DNA from: Acidimicrobiia bacterium
GTDB lineage: Bacteria; Acidobacteriota; Vicinamibacteria; Vicinamibacterales; CAVVIG01
NCBI GenBank assembly: GCA_016871175.1
Contig: VFZL01000007.1
Coordinates: 82,864-146,863, forward strand
DNA length: 64,000 nucleotides
Direction of reading: 5' to 3'
Under the pieces are notes generated by a model, which worked only from the letters and a program-made list of their open reading frames with translations, was not told the origin of the DNA and did no database searches. Below, one piece after another: positions 26,450 to 33,953 of this stretch (position 1 is the stretch's first letter; each line of letters begins with the position of its first letter). The position numbers and the translations under genes are program-made.

Positions 26450-26980
26450 GACGTGCTCGACGGTCATCACCTGCGGGTCGATGGCGCCCGTGCCGAACCG
26501 GTGCCGCAGAAACCGGCCGACCACAAACCAGTGTCGGGACCCAGTGACGGGCGACAGCCCTCGGTCGTCGTGCAGGTGAGCTTCGTGCCTGGCCTTCAGC
26601 CTTCAGCAGCGCGATTGGCGTGGGGCTGCTCGACGGCGCTGGCGGAATGATCGCTTCCTGCTCGAGATACTCGAGGAAGAGGCGGAGCGTCGCCGCCGCC
26701 CCGTGCGGCACACGAGCGCGCTGTGTCGGTCGCCGCAGGAAGAGCGGAGGAGCCGCGACGATATCAGGTCGGAGATCGATCACGGACAGCCCGCGGCGTT
26801 TCAGCCATCGGCCCAGCCCTGCGAGTGTCCATAGACGATCACGGATCGAGTAGCGCGCATATCCCGGCGCGGACATCACCGCGGCGAGCGCGTCAAGGTG
26901 TGACCCGACCGGCAACGCGCGCATGCGTTGCACGGCGGCCTCGTCCTTCAAATACCGATCGAGAATGTCCCCTCTCCCTT
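26450..26980 (-). pseudogene. Tyrosine recombinase, N-terminal fragment with frameshift
   Basis: The minus-strand sequence reads ILDRYLKDEAAVQRMRALPV, then GRWLKRRGLSVIDLRPDIV and AAATLRLFLEYLEQEAIIPP. After a one-base shift near 26593 it reads EAHLHDDRGLSPVTGSRHWF and VVGRFLRHRFGTGAIDPQ. This is the core-binding region of XerC/D-like transposon integrases. The catalytic domain (R-K-H-R-H-Y) is absent. The frame passes directly into the isomerase fragment after VMTVEHVN. Confidence 0.7.
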
Positions 26981-27016
26981 TTCGCCAAGACTGGCGCACG
27001 AGAGGAGACCCCGATT

Positions 27017-27103
27017 ATGCCGACCACAAGAAACATCATCATCCGGCCCGAGCGGACAGCGCCCGCCGAACGCGTGCTCGGCGTAATCCGGCTGTCGGCA
27101 TGA
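27017..27103 (+). pseudogene. Start of a serine-recombinase-like gene (28 codons)
   Basis: A good ribosome site (AGAGGAGA) precedes ATG 27017. The frame encodes RPERTAPAERVLGVIRLSA, resembling the first beta strand of a serine recombinase (RVLGVIRLS, normally followed by the active-site Ser region), and then hits TGA. The remainder is missing. The match is short, so the call is tentative. Confidence 0.35.
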
Positions 27104-27140
27104 TGACGGTTGCCGCGCGCAGCATGACCGTCACTCGTTC

Positions 27141-27379
27141 TCTTCGCACCTCGCGATGCGGGGGGGCCGGTGCCGGCGATTCAGGAGCTGGCCGGGCACA
27201 TGGACCTGGCGATGACCCAGCGCTACATGCACCTGAGCCCGGCGGCGCTGGACGCGGCGATTCGGTTGCTGGAAGAGCCGGCGGGGCCGCTGCGGGCCGG
27301 GCGTGGCCTGTCGGGCGTGGCTTGCAGGATTGTGGAGACGTGGGGGAGACGGCCCCCGGGACGAAAAAACTATCAATGA
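27141..27379 (+). pseudogene. Tyrosine recombinase, C-terminal fragment
   Basis: The sequence encodes SHLAMRGG, then, after a one-base shift in a seven-G run, VPAIQELAGHMDLAMTQRYM and HLSPAALDAAIRLLEE. These carry the H-x-x-H-like box (GHMD) and the catalytic Tyr (QRYMHLSP) of tyrosine recombinases. The Arg/Lys-bearing part is gone. It lies on the plus strand, opposite to the N-terminal fragment at 26450-26980, and ends 18 bases before tRNA-Ser. Confidence 0.7.
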
Positions 27380-27396
27380 ATCCGAGGGGAAACTGG

Positions 27397-27487
27397 CGGT
27401 GAGGCAGGGATTCGAACCCTGGGTACAACTTTAAGGTCGTACAACGGTTTAGCAAACCGCCGCCTTCAGCCTCTCGGCCACCTCACC
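27397..27487 (-). tRNA. tRNA-Ser (anticodon GCU)
   Basis: On the minus strand the 5' GGTGAGG (27487-27481) pairs with CCTCACC (27404-27398) to form the seven-base acceptor stem, with a G discriminator at 27397. The anticodon loop reads TTGCTAA (anticodon GCT). A long variable arm and the T arm (GGTTCGAATCC) are present, as expected for a class II serine tRNA of about 91 bases. Recombinase fragments flank it on both sides, so it has probably been an integration target. CCA is not confidently part of the gene. Confidence 0.95.
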
Positions 27488-27500
27488 GCGCGTGGATTTC

Positions 27501-27755
27501 CTAAGGATTTTGCGAATTCGCGTTGCCGAGTCCGGCTACGGACGGGCTAGTGTGCCCGCCAGTGTGCCCAAGACGGCTCGCCGCGTCCCGCGGGTCTCCA
27601 TCGCTCACGACATTATAGCGATCGAACACGCTGCGGGTCTTGTGGCCGCTCAATTTCATGGCCACGCGCTCGGGAATGCCGGTCCATAGATCGCGTGACG
27701 CTGATCGTGACGAATGATTGGGCACAGTCTTGGGCACAGTCGGCGTCGAGCGCAT
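27501..27755 (-). pseudogene. Phage-type tyrosine integrase, C-terminal fragment
   Basis: The frame contains [20 protein letters not shown] and [17 protein letters not shown]. These are the terminal motifs of phage/island integrases: the H in GHKT and the catalytic Tyr in DRYNVVS. The catalytic Arg region and N-terminal domains are absent; the preceding codons ([13 protein letters not shown]) come from GGGCACAGT repeats. It lies 13 bases upstream of tRNA-Ser on the same strand. It represents a different integrase from the fragments at 26.4-27.4 kb. Confidence 0.75.
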
Positions 27756-27834
27756 GAAAAAGGGGCGCCGTTCAGTGGCTCGACACTTGCCAGACGCGCG
27801 CGGGTGCGTCGGACTGTGCCCGGAACTGTGCCCA
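27718..27834. repeat. Direct and inverted TTGGGCACAGTC repeats
   Basis: The 12-mer TTGGGCACAGTC occurs twice in perfect tandem (27718-27729 and 27730-27741). Two inverted near-copies follow: GACTGTGCCC (27812-27821) and ACTGTGCCCA (27825-27834). A related AGTGTGCCC pair lies at 27549-27569, inside the integrase fragment. Spacing of about one helical turn between units resembles a recombinase or regulator binding array, but this is unproven. Confidence 0.6.
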
Positions 27835-28053
27835 GTGGCAAGTCGTCAGCACGAGACCCGCAAGAGGACGCACATCGACCCACGATGGCGCCGCCGCGAT
27901 CCAGTCGCGCACGACGTCGGGTGTGCTGCCGACGGAGAGCTCACGGGCGACGGCCTCGGGCACCAAGACCTCGCCGTAGAAGCGGCGGAGGAGGTCGACG
28001 TGGCCCAGGAGGATCAAGTAGTGCAGCGGCCCGCTATCGGCCACGACGATCAT
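27772..28053 (-). pseudogene. PIN-domain (DUF3368) toxin, truncated
   Basis: The frame begins MIVVADSGPLHYLILLGHVD, then LLRRFYGEVLVPEAVARELS and WIAAAPSWVDVRPLA. This is the N-terminal half of a DUF3368 PIN ribonuclease, including the first catalytic Asp (ADSGPL). Full toxins are about 155-165 residues. Here the match ends near residue 66, and the remaining codons ([11 protein letters not shown]...) are unrelated, so the other acidic catalytic residues are missing. Its ATG overlaps the UPF0175 stop (ATGA), the normal arrangement for this toxin-antitoxin pair. Confidence 0.8.
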
Positions 28054-28325
28054 CGCGGCGACAGAATCCCGAGTTCTCGTTGTGTGTGGAGATCGTCCTG
28101 GAGGTCGGCGCTTGTGTACTGCAGCGGAACGTGATGCGCCTTGAGCAGCGCGTGCACCTGAAATCGCGTCTCGAGCCCCAGGAGGCGACCGACCTGCGCC
28201 TCGGTCAGCGCCCCGGTGCGGTAGGCGTCCACCGCAATCGCCTCGAGCGACCGTCGAGGCACATCGTCCCAGTGGTCCCCAAGGGCCGCCGAAATATCGT
28301 CTGGCAACTGGATAGTGACCCGCAT
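28050..28325 (-). CDS. UPF0175 family antitoxin-like protein
   Basis: From ATG 28325 (AAGGTGGGG just upstream) the product is 91 residues: VTIQLPDDISAALGDHWDDV, RRSLEAIAVDAYRTGALTEA, QVGRLLGLETRFQVHALLKA. This is a complete UPF0175 protein, which is usually the antitoxin partner of DUF3368 PIN toxins. It is translationally coupled to the truncated toxin gene downstream. The reading frame is also open upstream into another small gene, so an in-frame fusion product starting at 28721 is possible. Confidence 0.85.
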   Translation of the reverse strand: MRVTIQLPDDISAALGDHWDDVPRRSLEAIAVDAYRTGALTEAQVGRLLGLETRFQVHALLKAHHVPLQYTSADLQDDLHTQRELGILSPR

Positions 28326-28721
28326 ACCCCACCTTACCGCGGCGGCCCGGCGAGGGGCGACGGCCCCCCAGGAGCGCTTCGCGCGGGCTCTCCCACCCGC
28401 CTTGACCCGGGCGGCGAGCTCTCTGCCGGTGGCTCTGTCGTCGGCGGATTCTTCACTTGGCGCCAGCGCATCGAAGCCGGCCTGCACATCGGCGCGGCGT
28501 CGTACCCGCGCCTGACCGGCTTCGTCTGGCCTCTGTCCTTCGTCATCCACCTGGATGTCCTCGGGCTGAACCCACACGACCTGCCCGTCCTTCCACGTGG
28601 CCATTGGGTTGCCGAGCGCTTTGTGCAAGCGGCGAGCGTCACGCGCCGCCTCGCGCAGCGCATCGTCGATGGCCCGGCCGTCTTCGAACAGCTCTTTCAC
28701 CGTGGGTTCGTGGGTGCTCAT
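28326..28721 (-). CDS. Small hypothetical protein read in frame into the UPF0175 gene
   Basis: From ATG 28721 the frame reads EPTVKELFEDGRAIDDALRE, AARDARRLHKALGNPMATWK, DGQVVWVQPEDIQVDDE. The Asp/Glu-rich, helix-plus-WVxPEDI architecture is like small antitoxin-type proteins of about 60 residues, but I cannot name a family. After about residue 65 the sequence becomes low complexity with no stop and continues in frame into UPF0175. This suggests a deletion that removed the stop and fused two neighbours. The start overlaps the stop of a further upstream frame (28718-28720). Confidence 0.45.
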
Positions 28722-28871
28722 GATTCGAATCTTCCTTCAAACTCCTCGGCGGCCATCCGCCAGGCTCGCCGATCTCGGACACGTGTCGGTTCATCAGACC
28801 CGCCGGCGGCGATCAGTGTCGGGCCTCCGAGCGGCGTGGCGTCGTACCGCGCGCGGGGACAAAGAAGAGAG
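28718..28871 (-). other. C-terminal piece of an unidentified gene before the small hypothetical protein
   Basis: A minus-strand frame ends ARYDATPLGGPTLIAAGGSD, then EPTRVRDRRAWRMAAEEFEG and RFES. Its TGA (28718-28720) overlaps the ATG of the next gene, as in coupled operons. The upstream part runs into the divergent TetR gene, so most of this gene is missing or absent. I do not recognise the family. Confidence 0.25.
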
Positions 28872-29546
28872 ATGAGAGCGGAGACTCGTGAGACGAGAGG
28901 CGAGGGCGCCTCAGAGCAGAAGACGGGCGCCCGGCGACTCGGCGAACCGACGGTGACCGCGGCCGACTGGGTCCAGGCCGCGCTGCAGCTCATCGCGGAG
29001 TCGGGCTTGAGCGCGTTGACCGTGGATCGGCTGGCGTCGCGGCTCGGCGTCACCAAGGGCAGCTTCTACTGGCATTTCGAGGGGCGATCGGACCTCTTGG
29101 CGCGCGCGCTGGCGCAGTGGGAGTCTGGGGCCACCACCGACACGACGAAGACATTGTCATCCGTGACCGACCCACATCGCCGGCTGGAGCTCATGCTCGA
29201 CGCGGCATCACAGGCACCTCGTGCGCGCTCACTGTACGCAGCGCTGGCCGAGGCGGCTCACGACCCAACCGCGCGGCAGGTCCTCAACCGCGTGGCAGCG
29301 TTTCGCATCGGCTACCTGGAAAGCTGTTACAGGGACGTCGGTCTGACCCCGGTCCAGGCGAAAGCGAGAGCGCTCTTCGCCTATGCGGCCTATCGGGGAT
29401 TGATACAGCTGGCCCACGAGGCGCCAAGCGTGTTGCCCACGGACTGGTCGGCGTACCCTGTCGTCGCACGCGACGCGCTGCTGCCCCCGCGATTCGAGCG
29501 GCGCGCGGCACGATCACGGCGGCGTGCGCGAAGACGGCCATCGTGA
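28872..29546 (+). CDS. TetR/AcrR family transcriptional regulator
   Basis: The 224-residue protein has a TetR helix-turn-helix at about residues 38-85: ADWVQAALQLIAESGLSALT, VDRLASRLGVTKGSFYWHFE. A helical ligand-binding domain of normal length follows. ATG 28872 follows GAAGAGAG. The C-terminal 15 residues are Arg-rich (AARSRRRARRRPS), which is unusual and may reflect a shifted stop. No divergent target operon is intact next to it; the neighbouring minus-strand genes are damaged toxin-antitoxin genes. Confidence 0.88.
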   Translation: MRAETRETRGEGASEQKTGARRLGEPTVTAADWVQAALQLIAESGLSALTVDRLASRLGVTKGSFYWHFEGRSDLLARALAQWESGATTDTTKTLSSVTDPHRRLELMLDAASQAPRARSLYAALAEAAHDPTARQVLNRVAAFRIGYLESCYRDVGLTPVQAKARALFAYAAYRGLIQLAHEAPSVLPTDWSAYPVVARDALLPPRFERRAARSRRRARRRPS

Positions 29547-29646
29547 GCCGCTTTCTGATGACATCGATATGGGGTTCCGGCTCCCCGGCAGCTTCCAGCG
29601 CCCGATGGGATCCGGCAGACGACGCGAAACCGCTCTTCGACGGGCT

Positions 29647-30375
29647 TCAACGTCGGCGCTGATACTTCTTCAACTGCTCCAGCTGACCACGCGCGATGCT
29701 GTTGTCCGGGTCGAGATCGAGCGCCTTCTCAAGGGCGGTCATCGCGGATGGATCATCACGCCGCCGCGTGTACGCATACGCGAGGGCCGAGTAGCCCCGG
29801 CTGGACTGCGGATAGAACTCCAGGTTCATCTTCAGCAGCTCGATCGCCTCGTCTGGCCTTCCGTCGACGAAGGTCTGCACGGTCGTGAGCAGCAGCTCCT
29901 CGCGGAAATCGTACGCCGGGCCACCAAAGAACCTCTGACGCAGCGCACGATAGTGGTCTGCTGCCGCCTGGCCGCCCTCCCGCTCCATCTTCTCGCGAAT
30001 GATGTCGTTCAATGGTCGAGGGTCGGGCACGCCTCGATGGCACGTCAGACAGGTGACACGGGTTGTCGAGTGCTCCGATCTCCCAAGGCCGATCATCGTG
30101 TTGATATCGGCGGTCATCGCAATCATCTTGCGAGCGACCTGCTTCCGTGGGTTGTCGTCGGATCGGTAGTTCAACCGTCCGTTCTGGCCGTCAACGTGAC
30201 AGTAGATGCATTCGACGCCGAGCCCCTGGGTGTACGTGCGCATAGTCTCGACGACGGTGACGATGTTTGGCGCGCTGCGCGCCGGCTCCTGCGCCCAGGC
30301 GTGTATCGGTGCGGAAAGGACGACAGCGAACACCAACCCAAGGGCGAGGGCCCGAAACCGACGAGGATCCATCAC
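29647..30375 (-). CDS. Secreted di-haem c-type cytochrome (reaction-centre cytochrome-like) with TPR tail
   Basis: A signal peptide (ALALGLVFAVVLSAPIHAWA) precedes two haem c sites, CIYCH (in GVECIYCHVDG) and CLTCH (in RVTCLTCHRGVPDP). Met residues are spaced as in photosynthetic reaction-centre cytochrome-like proteins. The C-terminal third is a TPR-like helical repeat: SSRGYSALAYAYTRRRDDPS, AMTALEKALDLDPDNSIARG. This two-part type is common in non-phototrophic Acidobacteriota and likely works in periplasmic electron transfer. It is a complete, stand-alone transcription unit. Confidence 0.88.
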   Translation of the reverse strand: MMDPRRFRALALGLVFAVVLSAPIHAWAQEPARSAPNIVTVVETMRTYTQGLGVECIYCHVDGQNGRLNYRSDDNPRKQVARKMIAMTADINTMIGLGRSEHSTTRVTCLTCHRGVPDPRPLNDIIREKMEREGGQAAADHYRALRQRFFGGPAYDFREELLLTTVQTFVDGRPDEAIELLKMNLEFYPQSSRGYSALAYAYTRRRDDPSAMTALEKALDLDPDNSIARGQLEQLKKYQRRR

Positions 30376-30489
30376 CCGCGCATGATACCGCGGAGGACAG
30401 ACAGCGCGACCCGGGCGGCTCGAGCCCGCAATCCGAGCTCGTCGGGGCTGTAAACATAGGGAAAACCTTGAGCTCGACCGCCAAAAACC

Positions 30490-30933
30490 TTGATCTCATC
30501 CACTCGATGGTCTAGCCTTTACAGTGATGTGCTTCCGATCCTAAAGCTTTCGCGCATTACGCACGCGCTCAGCTACGCCCTCCTCGGGCTGATGGTGGTT
30601 TCGTTCGGGTTCCCGAACGAGTCGACCACGGAACGCCGCCACAGTAGTGTCGTTCGAGCCCCTCGCGTCCGGCCGCAGCGCTTGGACTCGGTCGACATCT
30701 CACATCACGGAGCCGATGAATCTGCGCCAGTGACGGCCGAGCAGGGCGAGCTTGTGGCGCCGGCGGCGGTTGACACAGCGGCCGCGGCTCCCGCGCCCAG
30801 CGTGACGACAGCGTTACCGGGGTCCGTTCACCCCGACAGCCAGTCGTCCCAGCTCGACCGCCTGTCGCCCGACACTCTTCCCGCCCGTCCGGTCGCGCGG
30901 CCATCGCTCGGTCGCGCCCCTCCGATCGTCTAG
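30490..30933 (+). CDS. Possible small membrane-anchored Pro/Ala-rich protein
   Basis: An open frame encodes one hydrophobic segment (ALSYALLGLMVVSFGF) followed by a Ser/Pro/Ala-rich tail (VDTAAAAPAPSVTTALPGSV). No homology is recognised and no clear ribosome site precedes any Met. It is the only candidate in the 720-base gap between the cytochrome and SulP genes. The 13-mer TCGACCGCCAAAA occurs at both edges of this gap (30474 and 31040). It may be non-coding. Confidence 0.25.
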   Translation: MISSTRWSSLYSDVLPILKLSRITHALSYALLGLMVVSFGFPNESTTERRHSSVVRAPRVRPQRLDSVDISHHGADESAPVTAEQGELVAPAAVDTAAAAPAPSVTTALPGSVHPDSQSSQLDRLSPDTLPARPVARPSLGRAPPIV

Positions 30934-31096
30934 ACCTGCGGCCCGCGGGCCGTCCCACTTCGAATTCACCGATCAGCGGCACCGCTGGATGCGGGAATGC
31001 TTCACTCCGCTCAGTTGGTCTTGCTGGCGACAAGTTCGGTCGACCGCCAAAACCGTCGATTTCCTGATCGTTCCTCGACTCTCGGTGTCATGCCAT

Positions 31097-32405
31097 ATGC
31101 CTAGCCATTCATCGGCCGAAATCGTCCGTCGGGCGCCAGATGCTGCGCCCCTAGTGCCGCGCCTGCTCTTTTACCTGAACCCGTTCGACCAGCGCTACGA
31201 GGACCTGTGGAAGGGCGACTGGCGCGTGAACGTCCTCCGGGACCTCGCCGCAGGCTTGATCGTCGCGCTGGTCGCGATTCCGCTCGCCATGGGCTTCGCT
31301 ATGGCCTCGGGGCTGCGCCCCGAACAGGGCATCGTCGGTGGTGCGGTCGCCGGCTTCGTTGGAGCGGCCTGGGGCGGGTCGAAGTATCAGGTGTACGGCC
31401 CGACGGCGGCCTATATCCCCATGATCGGCGGCTTGATGGCGAAGTACGACCACAGCATGCTCGTCCTCGCGTCGATCCTGTCGGGCGTCATCCTGATGCT
31501 CCTCGGCCTCGCGCGCCTCGGCCGGATCGTCGCCAAAGTGCCGCACTCCATCATCGTCGGTTTCACGATCGGGATCGCGGTGACGATCGCCCTCTCACAG
31601 ATTGGCGAGGTCCTGGGCATCAGGGCGGCCATGGGCTACGCCTTCATGGACAAGGTGCGGACAGTCGTGGCGCACGCCGGCGAGATCAGCGCGTACACGA
31701 TCACGCTCGGCATCGGCACGTTCCTCATCACGAAGTACGTCCTGAAGATCACGCCCTTCCTGCCCGCGCCGCTCATAGCGCTCGGCGTCATGTCGTTGGT
31801 CGCCAGCACGATCTGGCGTGACAAGCACCTCATGTCGATCGGGGACAAGTACGGTTCGATCCCGACCGACTTCTGGGTCTTCACACCACCGGCGGCGTTC
31901 CCAAGCGGCGAGGCGCTTGGCGATCTGGCGTACTTCGTGGCCGCGATCGTCTTCGTCGCGGCGGTCGAGAGCCTGTTGTGCTCGCGGATGGCGGATCGGC
32001 TGGCGGACAACCGTGGCACCCCGTACAACCCGAACAAGGAGCTCTGGGGCCAGGACGGCGACCAACATCAAGGTTGGGGCCATCTCGCCGCTGGCCGGGT
32101 TCGCCAAGTGCTTCCTGAAGCTGGGTATCGCGCTCTATCTGGCTTCGTGGCTGGAGTTCGTGCCGATGGCGTGCATCGGCGGCATCCTGCTGTTCATCTC
32201 GACGGCTATGGTCAAGCCCGGTGAGGTGCGACAAGTGCTGGCGCACAACGGCTTCCACATCGCCCTGATGGTCTACACCGCCATCATGGTTATCGTCACC
32301 GACTTCCTGACCGGCGTGTTGTCGGCCATCGTGATCTGGGGCGCGTTGAGCCGGTTCTTCGACGCACCGGTGCGCGTGCCGGAAACCACGGAAGCGAGGC
32401 GCTGA
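31097..32405 (+). pseudogene. SulP-family bicarbonate/anion permease with an internal deletion
   Basis: The N-terminal part is a clear SulP transporter: DLAAGLIVALVAIPLAMGFA, YGPTAAYIPMIGGLMAKYDH, AAVESLLCSRMADRLADN and then NKELWGQ. At 32045-32053 the frame jumps. The continuation, ARTATNIKVGAISPLAGFAK and LEFVPMACIGGILLFISTAM, lies in another frame. In complete SulP proteins about 20 residues containing the conserved GFPxTGA motif stand between these parts. The deletion is not a multiple of three and removes a core transport segment. No STAS domain follows. The gene heads an operon with USP and beta-carbonic anhydrase genes, so the ancestral substrate was probably bicarbonate. Confidence 0.85.
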
Positions 32406-32407
32406 TC

Positions 32408-33307
32408 ATGCGTTACTTCGAACACGTGCTCGTCAGCCTGGCGATGGCGCCAGTGGACCGCGACCTCTTGCGGTACGCGCGCCTCATTCGCGAGATGGGC
32501 GAGGGGCGCACCCACTGCTCGTTCGTCCACGTGCTGCCGCCGGCGGACTTGGTCGCGCAGGGCAGCGGTCCCGTGCTGTCGCTGAGTGACGCCCGCGCCG
32601 CGCTGAGCGAGACGGTCGTCGAGGAAATCGGACCGTCGGCGGCCCATGACGTCAAGGTGATCGCCGGCCATCTGGTGGACGCCCTGTTGACCGAGGCGGC
32701 CGAGGAGGGGACCGATCTCATCATGGTCGGCCATCGCCGTGACGCCAAGGGACGACGGACCTTCAGCCGGCGACTCGCGATCAAGGCGCCGTGCTCGGTC
32801 TGGATGGTGCCGGAAGGCAGCGCGCCGCGGATCACCGGCGTCCTGGCGGCCGTCGACATGTCGCTCCCCTCTGCTCAGGCCCTCAGCCTCGCGACGCTGG
32901 TGGCCAGCCGTGCCAAGGCCGCAAAGTGCACCGTGCTGCACGTGCAATCTCCGAGCGAGCTCGGGCTCGATGGGGTCGAACGCGACAGCGCCGAGAAGGC
33001 GCTCGAGCGATTCCTGTCGCCGCTCGACCTGCACGGCGTGACGGTGACCACGCGGATCGAGGAATCTGGGTCCGTTTCTGGACCGACCAACGCGATCGTG
33101 GACGAGCTCGGCCTCGATCTGGTCGTTGTCGGCACACGTGGGCGCAGCCCCTCGGCGGCCACCTTGCTCGGGAGCGAGTCGGAGCACGTGCTGGTCGAGT
33201 CGAAAGTGCCCGTGCTCATCACCAAGGAACCTGGCGCGCGCATCGGGCTCGTCCGCGCCCTGCTCGACCGCGACTTCCAACCACGTTACAGGACACGCTT
33301 CGGATAG
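32408..33307 (+). CDS. Tandem universal stress protein (two Usp domains)
   Basis: A 299-residue protein with two UspA-like domains, about residues 1-145 and 150-290. Nucleotide-binding loops read LIMVGHRRDAKGRRTFSRRL and VVVGTRGRSPSAATLLGSES. The start codon is two to three bases after the SulP stop, and the carbonic anhydrase gene follows after four bases, so all three are one operon. USP domains next to SulP and carbonic anhydrase may tune transport in response to ATP or stress (inference). Confidence 0.9.
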   Translation: MRYFEHVLVSLAMAPVDRDLLRYARLIREMGEGRTHCSFVHVLPPADLVAQGSGPVLSLSDARAALSETVVEEIGPSAAHDVKVIAGHLVDALLTEAAEEGTDLIMVGHRRDAKGRRTFSRRLAIKAPCSVWMVPEGSAPRITGVLAAVDMSLPSAQALSLATLVASRAKAAKCTVLHVQSPSELGLDGVERDSAEKALERFLSPLDLHGVTVTTRIEESGSVSGPTNAIVDELGLDLVVVGTRGRSPSAATLLGSESEHVLVESKVPVLITKEPGARIGLVRALLDRDFQPRYRTRFG

Positions 33308-33311
33308 AACC

Positions 33312-33953
33312 ATGCGCACGCTGACCAAAGAGCTCCAGCAGTCAATGACGCCGCAGCACGCTTTCGAGACCCTTGTCGAGGGCAACATGCGGTTCGCTCA
33401 GAACCTCCGATTCGATCGCAACCTGCTGCAACAAGCGACGGAAACGGCGGACGGCCAGTTCCCGTTCGCGATCGTTCTCAGCTGCATGGACTCGCGGACG
33501 GCCCCCGAGCTCATCTTCGATCAGGGGCTGGGAGACATCTTCAGCGTGAGAGTCGCCGGTAACGTGCTGAGCGAGGATGTGCTCGGCTGCATGGAGTTCG
33601 CGTGCCAAGTGGCCGGCTCGAAACTCATCGTCGTCCTGGGTCACACGCGGTGCGGGGCCGTCAAGGGCGCCTGCGATCGCGTGCGGCTCGGAAGCCTGAC
33701 CGCGCTCCTGAACAAGATCCAACCGGCGGTCTACGCGGTGGAGAAGAACAGCGCCAAGGATCTGCCGTTCGCCGCGCTGGTGGACCGTGTGGCCATGGAG
33801 AACACGCGTCAACAGCTGCGCGGCATCCTCGAGCGGAGCCCGATCCTCGAGCACCTGTACAACGACCGCAAGATCGGCATGGCAGGCGGCATGTACTCGG
33901 TCGAGACAGGCGAAGTGGCCTTCTTCGAGCGGAACGTCCACGCCGGCGATTAG
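33312..33953 (+). CDS. Beta-class carbonic anhydrase
   Basis: This zinc enzyme interconverts CO2 and bicarbonate in the cytoplasm. The 213-residue product carries the zinc/catalytic motif VLSCMDSRTAPEL (Cys-Asp-Ser-Arg, about residue 58) and the second pair GHTRCGAVKGA (His-x-x-Cys, about residues 110-113). The helix SPILEHLYNDRKIGMAGGMY is typical of the beta class. It is the third gene of the SulP-USP-CA operon. Its stop shares bases with the stop of the convergent USP gene (TTAG at 33950-33953). Confidence 0.95.
   Translation: MRTLTKELQQSMTPQHAFETLVEGNMRFAQNLRFDRNLLQQATETADGQFPFAIVLSCMDSRTAPELIFDQGLGDIFSVRVAGNVLSEDVLGCMEFACQVAGSKLIVVLGHTRCGAVKGACDRVRLGSLTALLNKIQPAVYAVEKNSAKDLPFAALVDRVAMENTRQQLRGILERSPILEHLYNDRKIGMAGGMYSVETGEVAFFERNVHAGD

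Noticed and set aside
32273..33388. Minus-strand open frame (371 codons) over the USP gene
   Set aside because: It is the antisense shadow of two USP domains and the SulP end.
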